Source: Merluccius polli | Taxonomy: Eukaryota > Chordata > Actinopteri > Gadiformes > Merlucciidae | DNA length: 64,000 nt | Assembly (NCBI GenBank): GCA_030340625.1 | Contig: JAOPHQ010000598.1 | Coordinates: 124,001 to 188,000, forward strand | Reading direction: 5' to 3' | Part shown: positions 34,770 through 46,643 of the stretch, one piece after another | How positions within the stretch are numbered: position 1 is the stretch's first letter | Layout: each line of letters opens with the position of its first letter | Position numbers and translations under genes: made by a program | Notes under the pieces: generated by a model | Told to the model about the DNA's origin: nothing | Databases searched by the model: none | The model's input: the letters and a program-made list of their open reading frames with translations, nothing else

Positions 34770-37700
34770 TTATCGTGCCATAAGTGCTGTATAATAGGCA
34801 TGGTGTATGATGGAGAGAGGGGTGGGGTGGTTGGGGGTGCAGGCCTGCTAGATGAGACTGTCAGCCCTTCTGGACCGGCATCACTCTAAGACTCACAACA
34901 GACTAGCATACCAAGTGAGGACCGGAGAAGGGGACATTGCGATGTTATTTATCATTTAGTGGAACCGTTAGCAAATGTCAAAGGCATTTTTTTTCGGACG
35001 AGAGAGTTTATTTGTGGTGGATTTGACCTTGATTTAAATGTTTTCCTTGATTTCTGCATTTCAAGAATCCTACTGCATGTTATTCTGATGGGGGGGTTTG
35101 CCTTTTTGTATATTTAACTTTTGGAATTGTATGTGAATTGCAACATAGGAATGCGGCTTTTTGATTTGACATGGGATTTTATTACATTACATGCTTTTAA
35201 TTAGCCGACTCATTCCGTCGATTGCCAACATTGTAAATGGTTCTCATAGCACATCTAAAGCTTCAGATTGCCAACCACGGTTGTCCTTGGGTCACTTCAC
35301 TCTCTGTGAAGGTTTTTTTCTCTTTGGGTTGTTTTTTTTTAGAGATAGAGGAAGCTGTTCAGATTTGTCATGAATTTCAAGAGCAGCGTTGAGACCTAGA
35401 GGTCAGAGCATTATTAGAATAGGCCAGTAATGATAGAATTATGCAACCCCCGGTCCAATGGATGCCCTCATTACCAGAGCCGGAGTCATGATGTATGGCC
35501 ATAAATGCAGTGTCAAAACCACAGGAAAAATGTGATTCTTTATCAAATATACAGATGGTAGCACTTTCGTAGTGTTGCGGGGTGGAGGTCTTATTTTAGT
35601 CGTATCGTGGATGCATAGCCGTTCATCATTCACACAACGCCCTTTGTACGATGTTTCAGCAATCAGATCAAACATGAATGATCCGAAAACACAAATTTTG
35701 CGGCTACCTCCCGACGCATTCCAGCTCTCGACTTAGACCTCCCTCACCATCAAATTCAATCAGCCGGTAATGCCCTTTGTTGGTGGATTTAGGCTGCGTT
35801 TAATTGCTGCTAATTGGGGAGCGGCGCGCTGCTAGGCTGGTGGTAATTATGGCGCAGTGTGCATCATTTATTTAATTTATTTATGTTTGTGTTGTGTTTT
35901 TACGTCACTGCCCTGCAGATGACGCGTGAAGCCTTTTGGGTACCCGGCCCGCGAGAGGAGGGCTTTGATCCGATTAAAGCATCGATGTTGGTGCAGTCCT
36001 ACTACATTATAGCAGAACTTCTGGGGGGAGACGGCACAGTGCCTGGGCCCGGAAACCAACAACTGCAAAGGGGAGGAGTTGTTTCCGTTTTTTCGCGCTG
36101 GTGCGAAGTGTGCAGAAGTATTTTCTACCGTGGCCAGTCTACACGGTGTTGATTTGAAGCCTTTACAGTTTACTACTGCTGGCCGAGTTTGTGTTCGCCA
36201 ATTACACGCTTACAGAGCCCCCCGCCTCAAGCTAAATGATCAGTCGAAAAAACACATATGAAGCGAAAGAAAGTGAAACGCGCCGTTCACCCAGATCGCA
36301 GCTCGTCCGCCGTCAGACTTTAGACGTGAATCTAAAGTCTGATTTGTGAGGCTAATGTTGGAGAAATGCATTGCCTTGTTTCAGATCTCTGTGGAGAAAC
36401 TGAAGTTAATGAGGAAGGTACTAGTCGGTGTGAGTGTGCTGTTTATTTTCCCAGGGTATGGTCACTTCCTTCACTATGTGTACCCCAGGGAGGGACATGT
36501 GAAGTCCACATTAGACTTCTGCTCTCCCAGATATTGTGGTTAGTTGGTTAGCTTCTTTGTTCGTTCGCCAGTTGGAAAAGGACATTTTGTCGGTTCAGTA
36601 TAGCTTGTTTGAAAAATGTTTTTTTTTTCCAATCTCGTATTTTAATTCCATGTGCACACTTAAGAGTAGTACTTTGCATCTGCATAATAATTGTATAGAC
36701 CATATCCCATATAGACCTCATGTATCACAATATTTAATATGTATTTTGCTGTTCGGAGTGGACAAATTAAATGGCCGGGACCTGTCGTTAATTAAGAGGA
36801 TGGATAAAATCCCGTCGGTGAAACTCATTTAAGGGCTGTAAGATTGAAGTGTTTGTCACCCGGGTGACCCCCCGGCCCCACCGAGGGTGCGAGGCTCATA
36901 AACATTAGGAGAGGTGAATTAACATACAACAACATACATGTATGGTCCTCCTCCCTGTACACTTCATTACACGGGGGAAGGGGATACGCATTAATGCACA
37001 TCCAAAAGAGCACTGTGGCCAGACTTAATCATGGCACACACGCACCATTTCAGAGGGATTGCATTGGGTCCCGTTGGATTTAATTTGGGTCCGCGGAGGT
37101 AACCGCAGAGGCCGTCGCCGTGCCGACGGTTGACAGAGAGCCGTGGTGCTGGAGCTTTCCCGCTCCTCGACATGACAAATCCTCAATCTTGGCCATGCGC
37201 TTCTGGCGCTTGGGGGGGGGAACGCGTGGTTTATGCAAATCAAAGCAGAATGATCGCTGGGATAACTGCTATGTTTGAGCCATTTGAGGCTTGCCACTGG
37301 GAGGGGGGGGGGGGGGGCGGGTGTTAATGAAAAACATAGAGGGATGAGAAATCTTGTCCGCATATGTAATCCCACTCAATGTACCCTGAATTAATCCTGC
37401 AAAAATGTATTCTAAATGACTGTTTGTCTTTGCAGCAAAGCACCTGGAGTGATGTATGGATGGGGATAGACACTCCTCGCTCCAGGGGGACGTGATGGGA
37501 GTCTGGCTTTTTTTGAAATATTCAATTTGGTCCATTTCCTATCGCGTGCAAAACATTATTTAAGGTGTTTTGGATCATTTAATTTTAAATTTCATTCGTC
37601 CCCCCCCCCCCCCCCCCTTGTATGCCATTTAATATCCGAGAATAGACATGTGTAGTGCTCTACAAACACGGCGCAGGGGTAGCCGAAGTGCGATGCATCT

Positions 37701-38070
37701 GTCTTTCGGATCTTGATGGATGGCAATCGTTTGTCCTTGTCGGAAAAAAGAACAATCGGACCACTGGAATAGGAGTGCTATCAAAGTTCCCGGGCCTGCG
37801 GAGAGAATCTATTAACATGTTTTAACTGGAGTGATGAGGTCCGGCGGCACGATAAGCCGCCGCTCGCCCCTCAGACACGTCCAATCACATCCAGGCCAGA
37901 ATAATGGAAAAAAAAGAGGAATCTGTCGGGTGAGATTCCCGGGAATAGGTTGCTGCTGGATCATATTCTCCCATCTCTTCTTTCCTGTCTCTCGCTCATA
38001 ATCATGTCATTTTATACATGATATATTTTGGGTGAGTCTTAGTCTGTGCTGGGGTCATTGGTCATTTTGT

Positions 38071-38155
38071 AATAATAATAATAATAATAATTGTATCAAT
38101 CATTTTGAATAACATTTTTCATAGAAAATCTTGGGGAACAACAACAACAACAACA
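38071..38155. repeat. (AAT)n and (CAA)n blocks
   Basis: AAT repeats at about 38071-38090 and CAA repeats at about 38138-38155. Confidence 0.85.
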
Positions 38156-38772
38156 AAACCACCATATCAACGGCTTGTCCACGCCATATCTCTTTGATGA
38201 ACACATGGTAACTTGCTGCACATGCCCTAGCGGTTGAGGGCATGGACCATCATGAACCTGGCTTTGCTCTCTGCTCTCCTCAACGCCATTCTCTCCAAAC
38301 ACGCCGGCTCCCAAACGCTCCCCGCAATCAAACAATTTGTTTAATGCCACCTCGCGCCATGCCAAGCTCACTTGGAACCATGCTCTGTTTTGAAGGGAAT
38401 GGACAATTTAGTGATGTCATTGAATTTTTAAAGAGGCCCACCGTTTAAGTATCGCTTTGCCGTCCTCCGATACGGCGGTCTTGAGTTTATTCAATTGTGC
38501 CATCGATGCCAACATAACTAGGAGTCGTATAAAAGCGAGAGAAATAAAAACCCCGCCTCACATACACCCATCCTACTCCATCTTCAACGTTGGTAAACTT
38601 CCTGAATTTTACAACCGCCGAGGTCTGAAAAGCATCCAAAAAGATGTACAAATAATACAGGTAATTACTTTTCACTACCTCACATTAATGTCCCTCAGAT
38701 GTTGTTTAATCCGTGCCCGACGTGGCCTACACTAAACAGGCACAGCAGACCCAGCACAAGTGTTTAACTTGT

Positions 38773-38850
38773 ACACACACACACACACATACACGCACAC
38801 ACACATACAAACACACCTTAACGAACCCTCCCACGCACACACACACACCC
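38773..38850. repeat. Interrupted (CA)n
   Basis: CA repeats with CGCA and TACA variants. Confidence 0.85.
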
Positions 38851-39299
38851 CCTCTCTAGCTATGTTTCCTCGCCGCTAACCCCTTGTCTCGGGACACATC
38901 TCGGCACGTCTTCCAGACACCCCTTAATACCTGGACTAATTACTGATTACACAAGCGGCTGGCACACCAGCCCCGCGCCCTATTGTGCTTCACTTTAATT
39001 GTTATTTTGCGCAGACAGTGGCTGTGCCCTGGCAGGATGGATCACGTTGTGAATAATAAATGCAGTGTCTTTGTGGATCCGCACTTGGCATGTGGTCGGT
39101 GGATGGCGATGTACATCTTCCCCGGGTCTCTTGTTACGTTTCTTTTTTTTTTCTTTTCTCCTTCTTCTTCTCTCCTTTGCGATTGATGGTGTAGGTGTTC
39201 CCCCGCCAGACCCCGCCCACCACCCCCAGACCCCCTCCCAGCAACCCACCCCGTCATTAGGAGCGCCATTGTGACCGGCTCACTGACTGCGACGGAAGG

Positions 39300-39369
39300 G
39301 GGGTGGGGGGGGGAGTTCCCCCACGCCACGACTAATTACTCCCCCTCCCCCCTCCCCCCCTCCCCCCCT

Positions 39370-39411
<42 letters not shown>

Positions 39412-39560
39412 GATGGATAAATATGTATTGTGTGGATCTTCCCTCCTCGCCCCCCCCCCCCCAAAAAAAAACCCCCTCCTAGAATGAGGAACGAGTGTGC
39501 TGTGATTTGGGGGTGAGGGAGGGGGGGGGGGGGGAGGGGGGGAGGGAGGGGGGGGGTGGT
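39300..39560. repeat. G/C-homopolymer and CT cluster
   Basis: Poly-G at about 39298-39313 and 39521-39558, C-rich at 39342-39373, CT at 39374-39412 and poly-C at 39451-39462. Confidence 0.85.
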
Positions 39561-39751
39561 ATGTGGGGCGGCGAACAAACCTTGATAATTATTTTTGTGA
39601 GATGAATGCCGTAGCAGGCAGGATGATTAAGGAGACGTTTGTGTGTGGAGACTATCACGCTCAAACACAGACCGGGGGCTTTGGGACTGGGGAGAAATCT
39701 GCTGCTGCACAGGCCTGCTCTGCTCCGTCTGCTGCCAGCACGCACTCTCAG

Positions 39752-39933
39752 CGCACACGCACACGCACAGACACACACACACACAAACGCGCACACTCAC
39801 TCACTCCCACACACACACACACACACACTTGCGTGCACACCCACACTTGCGCACACCTCCCATATACACACAAACACACACACAGGCACAGTGTACCACA
39901 CACTTGCACAGGCACAATGTACTTGCACACATT

Positions 39934-39970
<37 letters not shown>

Positions 39971-40053
39971 GCACACCTCACATATACACACAAACACACA
40001 CACAGGCATGGTGTACCAAACAGTTGCACAGGCACAATATACTTGCGCACATT

Positions 40054-40143
<90 letters not shown>
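39752..40143. repeat. CA satellite with an internal 120-bp duplication
   Basis: About 390 bp of CA-rich DNA. A complex unit starting CTTGCGCACACCTC occurs at 39846 and again at 39966, exactly 120 bp apart, with few differences. The right end is about 90 bp of pure CA. Confidence 0.95.
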
Positions 40144-40145
<2 letters not shown>

Positions 40146-41595
40146 CAGTTGTATATACAAGTGTCCTCTTTAGTCTGCTAAGAGTGCTGAATCCATATCG
40201 GTATCCTCTTCCATGTGCGCTTGTGTGTCAGAGCTTGGCAGTATTTACTCGGCAGTAGATGTACTCAAAACCTTTCCACTAAGCGTTGCATTAAAGGCCC
40301 TCCGAAGAGTACTTCTCGTTCCGGGGGTAAACACCGCGCGGACAACCCCTGCACATCGTCCTGCTCTTTTGAGACAGATCCCTTCGTTGCCTTCTGATAA
40401 ATCAAGTAATTAATGGTTTTCATTAGCCGGGGCGTAGAGGTCTTAAAGCGCCTGCTTGGAAATTGTATTTATTTTCTTGTGTAAAGCCTCTTCCCCTTTT
40501 AGGGGCCCCAGTGTGATCATTGGTGTTGGCCCTGAAGATTTGTGAGGAGCCTCTGGCCAGAGCAGCGTTCAAGATCACATAAAGTATGGCTGGGCTCTCC
40601 CCGTGCCGCGGGTACGCCGCTGAACACCTTAACGCTCTCACTGCAGCGCCATGCGATGCATTCCTACCCCGGCCTTTTTTCTTTTTTTTTCAGTTGGTCG
40701 TAATGTTTTTCTTTCAATTTAAAATTGTCCCGGTTCCTCGTGTCGTTTGCTCTTTCCTTTTTTTTTTTAAACACTCGAAATCCAGTTTTTGTACTCCTTA
40801 ATTAATTTTCTCACATCCTATTCCTTTTCCTTCCTTTTTTTTTTTTTACTTTTTTTTTTTCCAAACCCGGTTTCATGAATCTGCAAAACAGGTCTGTCTG
40901 TACAATATCTTAACATAAAAACCTGTGTGTGTGTGTGTGTATCTGAAGGGGTCTTGGGTGGCTGTTATTTTGATTTATATTCAACGGGTGTAGGGGGCCC
41001 TCTTGCACAATAAAACTTCCTCTCACTTTGACATAGCACAATGGACTCAAAGACATATATGTATTTCACCAATCATCATAATTGAGTACCCTTTAGACAC
41101 AAGACTATTTGTTAGGCCGCTTTATTTTTTTTAAAGGCAAACGTTTGCCTGTCTTTCAGGGTTTTGTTGTTGTCGTCATCGTCTTTTATTTTCTGTATTT
41201 GTTAGTAAAATCGGACGGGGGAAAAAAAAACTTTGGACAGAATATTTATTAAGGGGCAAAAAAATCTAAATTGTTATTCTACATACATGACGCTAACAGT
41301 CACTCCTCTTCTAGACGTTAACACTAATTCGTTGAGAGTCATTCAAAATGATTTACTGGGCAGACCTGCTTAAGGGAGGTGTAAATTGGACCAGAAAAAA
41401 AAAAAGAAAATGGCAGAAATGGACATTGATTAATATTGGTAATGCTATCCACCGCCTCCTCTGTATTTGTAATGGCCTTGTCCCCCATTTGCCTGGCCAT
41501 GGCCCGGGGGAAGGGGGGAGCTGACAAGAAGGTGCCCTGCTGGGCCTGAAATGAGCCTGGAATGGGAGCACGTGCCGTTACAGTGTGGAAAATAA

Positions 41596-41596
<1 letters not shown>

Positions 41597-41651
<55 letters not shown>
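41597..41651. repeat. (CA)n microsatellite
   Basis: CA run of about 55 bp. Confidence 0.95.
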
Positions 41652-41653
<2 letters not shown>

Positions 41654-41782
41654 CTATGATGCACGAAGGACACACGCTGCAGCCCTCCTCCGAATGAACA
41701 GTCTGGCTCTAGGTGGGAGTGAAGCGTACAAAAAAAAAACAACAACGATTGAAGCAATCCACTTCGTACGGGAAATGTCATT

Positions 41783-41990
41783 ATCACCCACGGGGATGTG
41801 GTGTGACTACTGTGTAACATGAGCTTGTGTACATGTGAGTTGATGTGAAAATAAATACATAAAAAAAAAAAAAAAAAAGTTGCTAGAGAGAGAGAGAGAC
41901 ACTCCTGACATCTAACACCGTGATCACCCACAGGGATGTGGCGGGACGACTTGTGTACAAGCGAATGAATATAAACACAATAAATGAAAG
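41783..41990. repeat. Diverged direct repeat with A-rich tails
   Basis: ATCACCCACGGGGATGTGGTG at about 41785 and ATCACCCACAGGGATGTGGCG at about 41924 both run on through CTTGTGTACA and an AATAAATA-rich tail. Two copies of about 80 bp, roughly 140 bp apart. The A-rich ends suggest retroposed units, but this is not established. Confidence 0.65.
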
Positions 41991-42162
41991 AAAGATTCCT
42001 TAAGAGAGAGTGAGGGGAATAGAAGCGGGGAAGGAAGAAAGAGAAAAAAAAAACCCCCAGTCAACCAAAACAATACTGGCTCTATGTGCGCTAATGCTGG
42101 TGTGTGCTACACCATGCTGGCTAGTAATTGCTAACACATGTGGTACCTCTGTCTCCCCGCAG

Positions 42163-42287
42163 CCGGCCCAGGGAGTTCTGGCGCCTCGACTACTGGGAGG
42201 ACGACCTGAGGCGTCGCCGCCGCTTCATCAGGAACCCCTTCGGATCCACGCACGGCCAGGCCACGCTCAAGGGCGCCGCCGAACACG
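42163..42287 (+). CDS. lrba: lrba coding exon (125 bp), end of DUF1088-type region
   Basis: It completes a serine (AG|C), then reads RPREFWRLDYWEDDLRRRRR, FIRNPFGSTH and GQATLKGAAEH, ending with one base of the next codon. RPREFWRLDYWEDD with NP.GSTH..ATLK is the LRBA form; NBEA has LHDFWRLDYWEDDLRRRRRF followed by NAFGSTHAEALLK. The five-arginine block is the hallmark of the linker before the PH-BEACH module. The acceptor CCCCGCAG has a good branch-point candidate (GCTAACA, about 42131). The donor is CACG|GTCAGT. Confidence 0.97.
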
Positions 42288-42536
42288 GTCAGTCGCGTCC
42301 GTTTGCCGTTGGTCCCCTCGCGCGGCGTGTGTCGCTCGCTTATTAGCGGCGGTACCGCCGTGTGCGAAAGGCGATAAAGCAAATTAGGAGAACCTTTTTT
42401 GCGGTAGTGTAGTTACAGTGCCACGAGATGCCATTAAGAAGTCGCTAATTTGACGTACGATTTCTTACTGGCTCGCTTGCCGTTAGTGCAAAGCAAGCGC
42501 TATTAATCGGACATTGCTAGCACATGTTGTAGGCAG

Positions 42537-42539
<3 letters not shown>

Positions 42540-42573
<34 letters not shown>
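42540..42573. repeat. (GT)n microsatellite
   Basis: GT run of about 34 bp. Confidence 0.9.
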
Positions 42574-42575
<2 letters not shown>

Positions 42576-42714
42576 ATTTCAGCTTTTTAAACATAAAAAA
42601 AGCTGGTATTTTTTGCAGCAGTGTGTTTTGTATATTTTATATACCATTTATACCGTACATTTGTTTTTGTACATAATAATAATTAAAAATATATTTCCTT
42701 TTATTGCATGACAG

Positions 42715-42729
42715 TCACTAGTACCAGCG
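42715..42729 (+). CDS. lrba: Candidate 15-nt in-frame lrba microexon
   Basis: TCACTAGTACCAGCG is bounded by TTTCCTTTTATTGCATGACAG on the left and a near-perfect donor GTAAGT on the right. The intron is phase 1. Joining G from the exon before and CC from the exon after turns EHA-SDED into EHVTSTSA-SDED, with no stop and no frame change. A TGC lies close upstream of the AG, as in neuronal microexons controlled by SRRM4. I recall that human LRBA isoforms differ by a short insert near this junction, but I cannot verify it. Chance occurrence of such a site in 5 kb is possible. Confidence 0.4.
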
Positions 42730-43050
42730 GTAAGTAATATCTATCTCTTTGTTTTACATGCTTGACATTTGGGAGAAAGGTCATATTGTGTTTTTCATTG
42801 TTTTGTTTATTTGTTCATTTATTTGTTCATTTATTTCTTCATTTATTTATTTGAATTTGGTTCAATTTCACACTATGTCAAAAAAACAAAAAAACAAAAC
42901 AAAACATGACTGAAACAAATCCAGTGGCTGTTCAAAATGACTTCATCAATACGGTTCAGTTCCGCAGAACGCCGAGTTGTCGTTAAAACAAACACCATTG
43001 ATTATCTCTTCCCTTCGCATCGGAATTGGGTCCAATCAATGGCTTCCCTT

Positions 43051-43077
43051 CTTCATTGTCACTGTGCGACAATGAAG
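43051..43077. repeat. Perfect 10-bp inverted repeat (hairpin)
   Basis: CTTCATTGTC, a 7-nt loop, then GACAATGAAG. Confidence 0.8.
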
Positions 43078-44243
43078 CTTGTGTCTCGTAAGAACCGGTT
43101 CAACACGTGCAAATCACTTTGAGATCAACAAACCAACCGATGTCATGATTATCAAACACCTGCTGAAGTAGTAATATTTGGTATATATTTACTTGTGGAT
43201 GCACCTTTCGAGTTCATTATGTCTGCTATATCATTCTACCACACCTGTCCACCGCACACCAGGGTTTGCAATCAGCCCAATTGTGGTTGATCAATTACTC
43301 TCGCTCTTCACAATAAAAGTCAATATGTGGACCCCAAGAAAAAAGAAAAAAGAAAAAAAGTCTTCCGACGTGTCGCCCGCCGAAGTCTCACTCAGCATGT
43401 CATCCTTCCTCAAGACGAATGGCCAGGGGTGGAAGGAGTCGATGGGAAAGTGATCTAAAAGCAATACATCCCGGGGACCCCCAGTCTTGAGGAGACCTGC
43501 TGCGTTCACAGTAATGGAGGTGGCTGGAGAGAGCAGCAACCAGACGGCCTGCGGTTCACTTAGCAGTATATGACTCTGGCTTATGCTTAAACTGCCCTCT
43601 CCGCTTAATACCGTTTCCACTTCCCCTTCCCCTGACCCCCCCCTGCGCTTTTACTGTGAAATGCTGGCTCCGAAATCAACAGGAAAATGTATTTTGCATG
43701 CCTCGCAAGGAAATGTGTTTAAGGTATTGTCCGTTTTATATCTCCACTGGTTGTGGAGATTGACGTAGCATGGAGGTCATGTTCATGAATGGCCAGCTTA
43801 TGTAGTGCGTATATTAGCTATCCGAAGTAGGCCGAATCGTAAATATCATCAAAGTGTGTGTGTCTATGCGCATACAAAAATAACCACCAGTTCCAGAAAG
43901 GAGCCCCCCCCCACCCCCCCACCACCCAAGGGAGTACGTCCAGACCAGAGTATGGGAATATATCATTAAAATACCTCCTTGACATTGAGGCCTGATGGCA
44001 GCCATTTTCTGATGTAACCTTTCGTCTTGTTTTAATCGACCTGACATTTGTTACGGAAGTGCGCTTCAAGATGAGAATGCAGGCCAGAGTTTTCAAACAC
44101 GGCGCAAAGGTCATATCTGGCTGTAATTATTTTCATCATATGGTCGAGGAAAACACTCTCGGGTCTGAACCCGCTGAGAAAATATTTATATGATCAACTC
44201 TCAATTTGCCTTATGTAGGGGCAACTGGTGGGAACGCATTTTT

Positions 44244-44269
44244 TCAATATATATATATATATATATACA
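44244..44269. repeat. (AT)n microsatellite
   Basis: AT run of about 24 bp. Confidence 0.85.
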
Positions 44270-45956
44270 AGACTATAGTGTTAAATATTTAATAAATAAA
44301 TACCACATGATAACACATGACATATGAACATAATCCATAAATAAATTGTTAAGACACCATGCATGCAAACTAATGTGTGTATAGCCAACTCTTGGGTTCG
44401 GTCTTTTCGGTTAGAACATGATTTGTGGATGGGACTACCATTAAGAAGCCCTTGCTTTTCCGTTGCGATGAGCACACACAACTGGGGTCATTCATAGCCG
44501 GCCAAGCAGGCGATTTCCACTGGACAAGCCTGTATAGGTTGCGCGTGGACCGTGAGTAGAAACCTTCTATGTATTTATTGCTGGAAAGCGGCCATCTGCT
44601 TTCCTGGGGATTGATTTGGTCGGGGCTTGGACCTGCGTAACCAGAGGTGGTAGAGTAAATACCTGAAGATGTATGGCTGTGGCTCGGGTGATCAATACTC
44701 ACCTTCTGACCACGCTCTCCGCTAGCCTCTGGTTAAAAAGTAATTTGTTAATTCTGACAATTTAATGGCCAGGGCCATGTATGCCTGGAGTTGTGAAAAG
44801 CGGGCAGTTGGACATCTTGGTATGCAGGGTAACGGAGCCTCTTGTGCAAGTCTAGTGTAGATTCATACGCATTCCTACATGTTAACACTTGGCTATTTTT
44901 GACCAAAAGTAAAGGGTTTTTAAATTAAAAGTATTATCTGCGACGATTTATCACTTTTGGAGGCCCAGCATGATAGTTGGATCAAAGTTTATTGCATGCA
45001 TTGTTCTTCATTGGGATATCGTATGTCAGCACTTAGCATATCTGTTAGAGCCGATAGCCGGTATCTCTTTTCTTTTGCTTATCCAAGAGTGTAATAAGTC
45101 TCAAACTGGCACCTGATTGCTGAAGGCAGACTTTTAAGACAGTGTGTCCTTTAATAAGAATTCAAATGGACATTGTGTTTTTTATTTTATTTTTATATTA
45201 TCTTTTATCTTTTACAGTGTGCTAGTATACTGATAATATTTGAGAGTGAGAAAGTTAAAAAGGACAGCCTGAAGCTATTTTTCTATAAATCATGGCCTGC
45301 ACATTATTTAACAATTGTGAATCCTACTAAATAATATTTGACTGACTTTCTGTCATAAGTAATCACATTCCACAGTATTATTTGTACACTATTTTAGTAA
45401 TCTGATTAAATACAGTAATTTAAAGTGTCTTAGGAGGCTATAGTATACTTTTAATCATCATCACGGTGGTTTATCTTCAGTGGATGTTTTGCACTCTGTT
45501 CCAAGGAGCTTGCAGCACGCTGGTTTCCGCCAGCGTATTCAGCATTAGTGTGTCCACGGTACCTGCTGGCGTAGCTTCCCCAGATATGACACGCCGATCA
45601 AGCGGGCCGCCGTAACATTAGCTAAACCTAATTATTATCAAGTTAGCCGTGGCCGGTGTCTTTGTTGAGAGTAGATTGTACAGAAGTTCAAATGCGTGTT
45701 TGTTTTCCAACCTCACTGGGCTGACAAGCCCCCGGCCCCCTTGTCCGCCGGCCAGGGGTGTGAATCCGGCGTCATGTGGTACGTATTAGTGGAGCTGGGA
45801 GTAATTTCGGCGCTGCTAACTAAAGAATGCCCCTGGGAGCCTTAATTACAGGAAGGCCATTCTAAATATCAGTGAGCTGCATATTTTCAATGACAAGAGA
45901 TTTTTCAGGCCGGAGCTCTGCTAACGGTTACACACTATCAAGTCACGTGACGACGG

Positions 45957-45959
<3 letters not shown>

Positions 45960-45994
<35 letters not shown>

Positions 45995-46050
45995 GTGCGT
46001 GCGTGTGCGTGTGCGTGTGTGTGTTTTGTAACACGCACACACACACACGA
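45960..46050. repeat. (GT)n then (CA)n
   Basis: GT run with GCGT interruptions, a TTTTGTAA spacer and a short CA run. The arms could pair. Confidence 0.9.
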
Positions 46051-46171
46051 ACAAAAGAATGCAGCTGATATCCCCTCAGGTGATTAAGGAGGGGAAAGAA
46101 GAATGCATGATTTGATGCATGAAAACGGAGTTGTGTTTACGAGAATTGGTGTAATGATACACACGTTCCTG

Positions 46172-46286
46172 CACACAGAGACACACACACACACACACAA
46201 GGATACACATGAACACAGGCGTGAATGCACACACACACACACACACACACACACGTGAATACACACGGATACACACGGACACAGAT

Positions 46287-46326
<40 letters not shown>
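46172..46326. repeat. Interrupted (CA)n array
   Basis: About 155 bp of CA repeats with GGATACACA-type interruptions. Confidence 0.9.
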
Positions 46327-46330
<4 letters not shown>

Positions 46331-46605
46331 AGACAGATAAGTAGTTAGAAGAAATTCATGTTGCATATGTTTACAAAGGGAAAAGACTTGGCGGTCTTCA
46401 CCTTGCACTGCATTGCACTTGTCTGTAGTTCTGTCTGTGTCTGTAGTTCCCGAGCCCTGCACCACCACCATTACTACAACTTCTACTACTACTACCAGGG
46501 GAATGCAGGGCTCTCTAAACGTTTGCTGATTTACTATTGTGACTAAATAATAATATTTGGAACCTCAAGTCAAATTCAGTTGAAATCACACACATGAGCA
46601 ACTTT

Positions 46606-46607
<2 letters not shown>

Positions 46608-46641
<34 letters not shown>
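46608..46641. repeat. (GT)n microsatellite
   Basis: GT run of about 33 bp. Confidence 0.9.

Positions 46642-46643
<2 letters not shown>

Larger units (their letters stand above)
26611..42162 (+). other. lrba: lrba intron (15.6 kb)
   Basis: GT-AG intron. The end of the exon before and the start of the exon after join in frame, so no constitutive exon is missing. It has fewer homopolymers than the introns to its left. It contains CT arrays (27488-27650, 28859-28985), CA arrays (28082-28111, 28446-28478, 39752-40143, 41597-41651), the percomorph repeat at 29800-29990, AT arrays (30090-30126, 31314-31418), a SINE near 33670 and G/C tracts at 39300-39560. Long mostly unique stretches (32040-33600, 33760-37600, 37640-39000, 40150-41330) hold no supported gene. 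Some of these are AT-rich with many TAAT cores. Confidence 0.8.

Noticed and set aside
39846..40085. CRISPR-like repeat spacing
   Set aside because: Only two units of simple-sequence DNA in a vertebrate intron; no spacer architecture.
39563..40258. Long histidine/threonine-rich open frames
   Set aside because: They are translations of the CA satellite; the same applies to HTHTHT, CVCVCV, SLSLSL, RERERE and poly-P/poly-G frames throughout the window.
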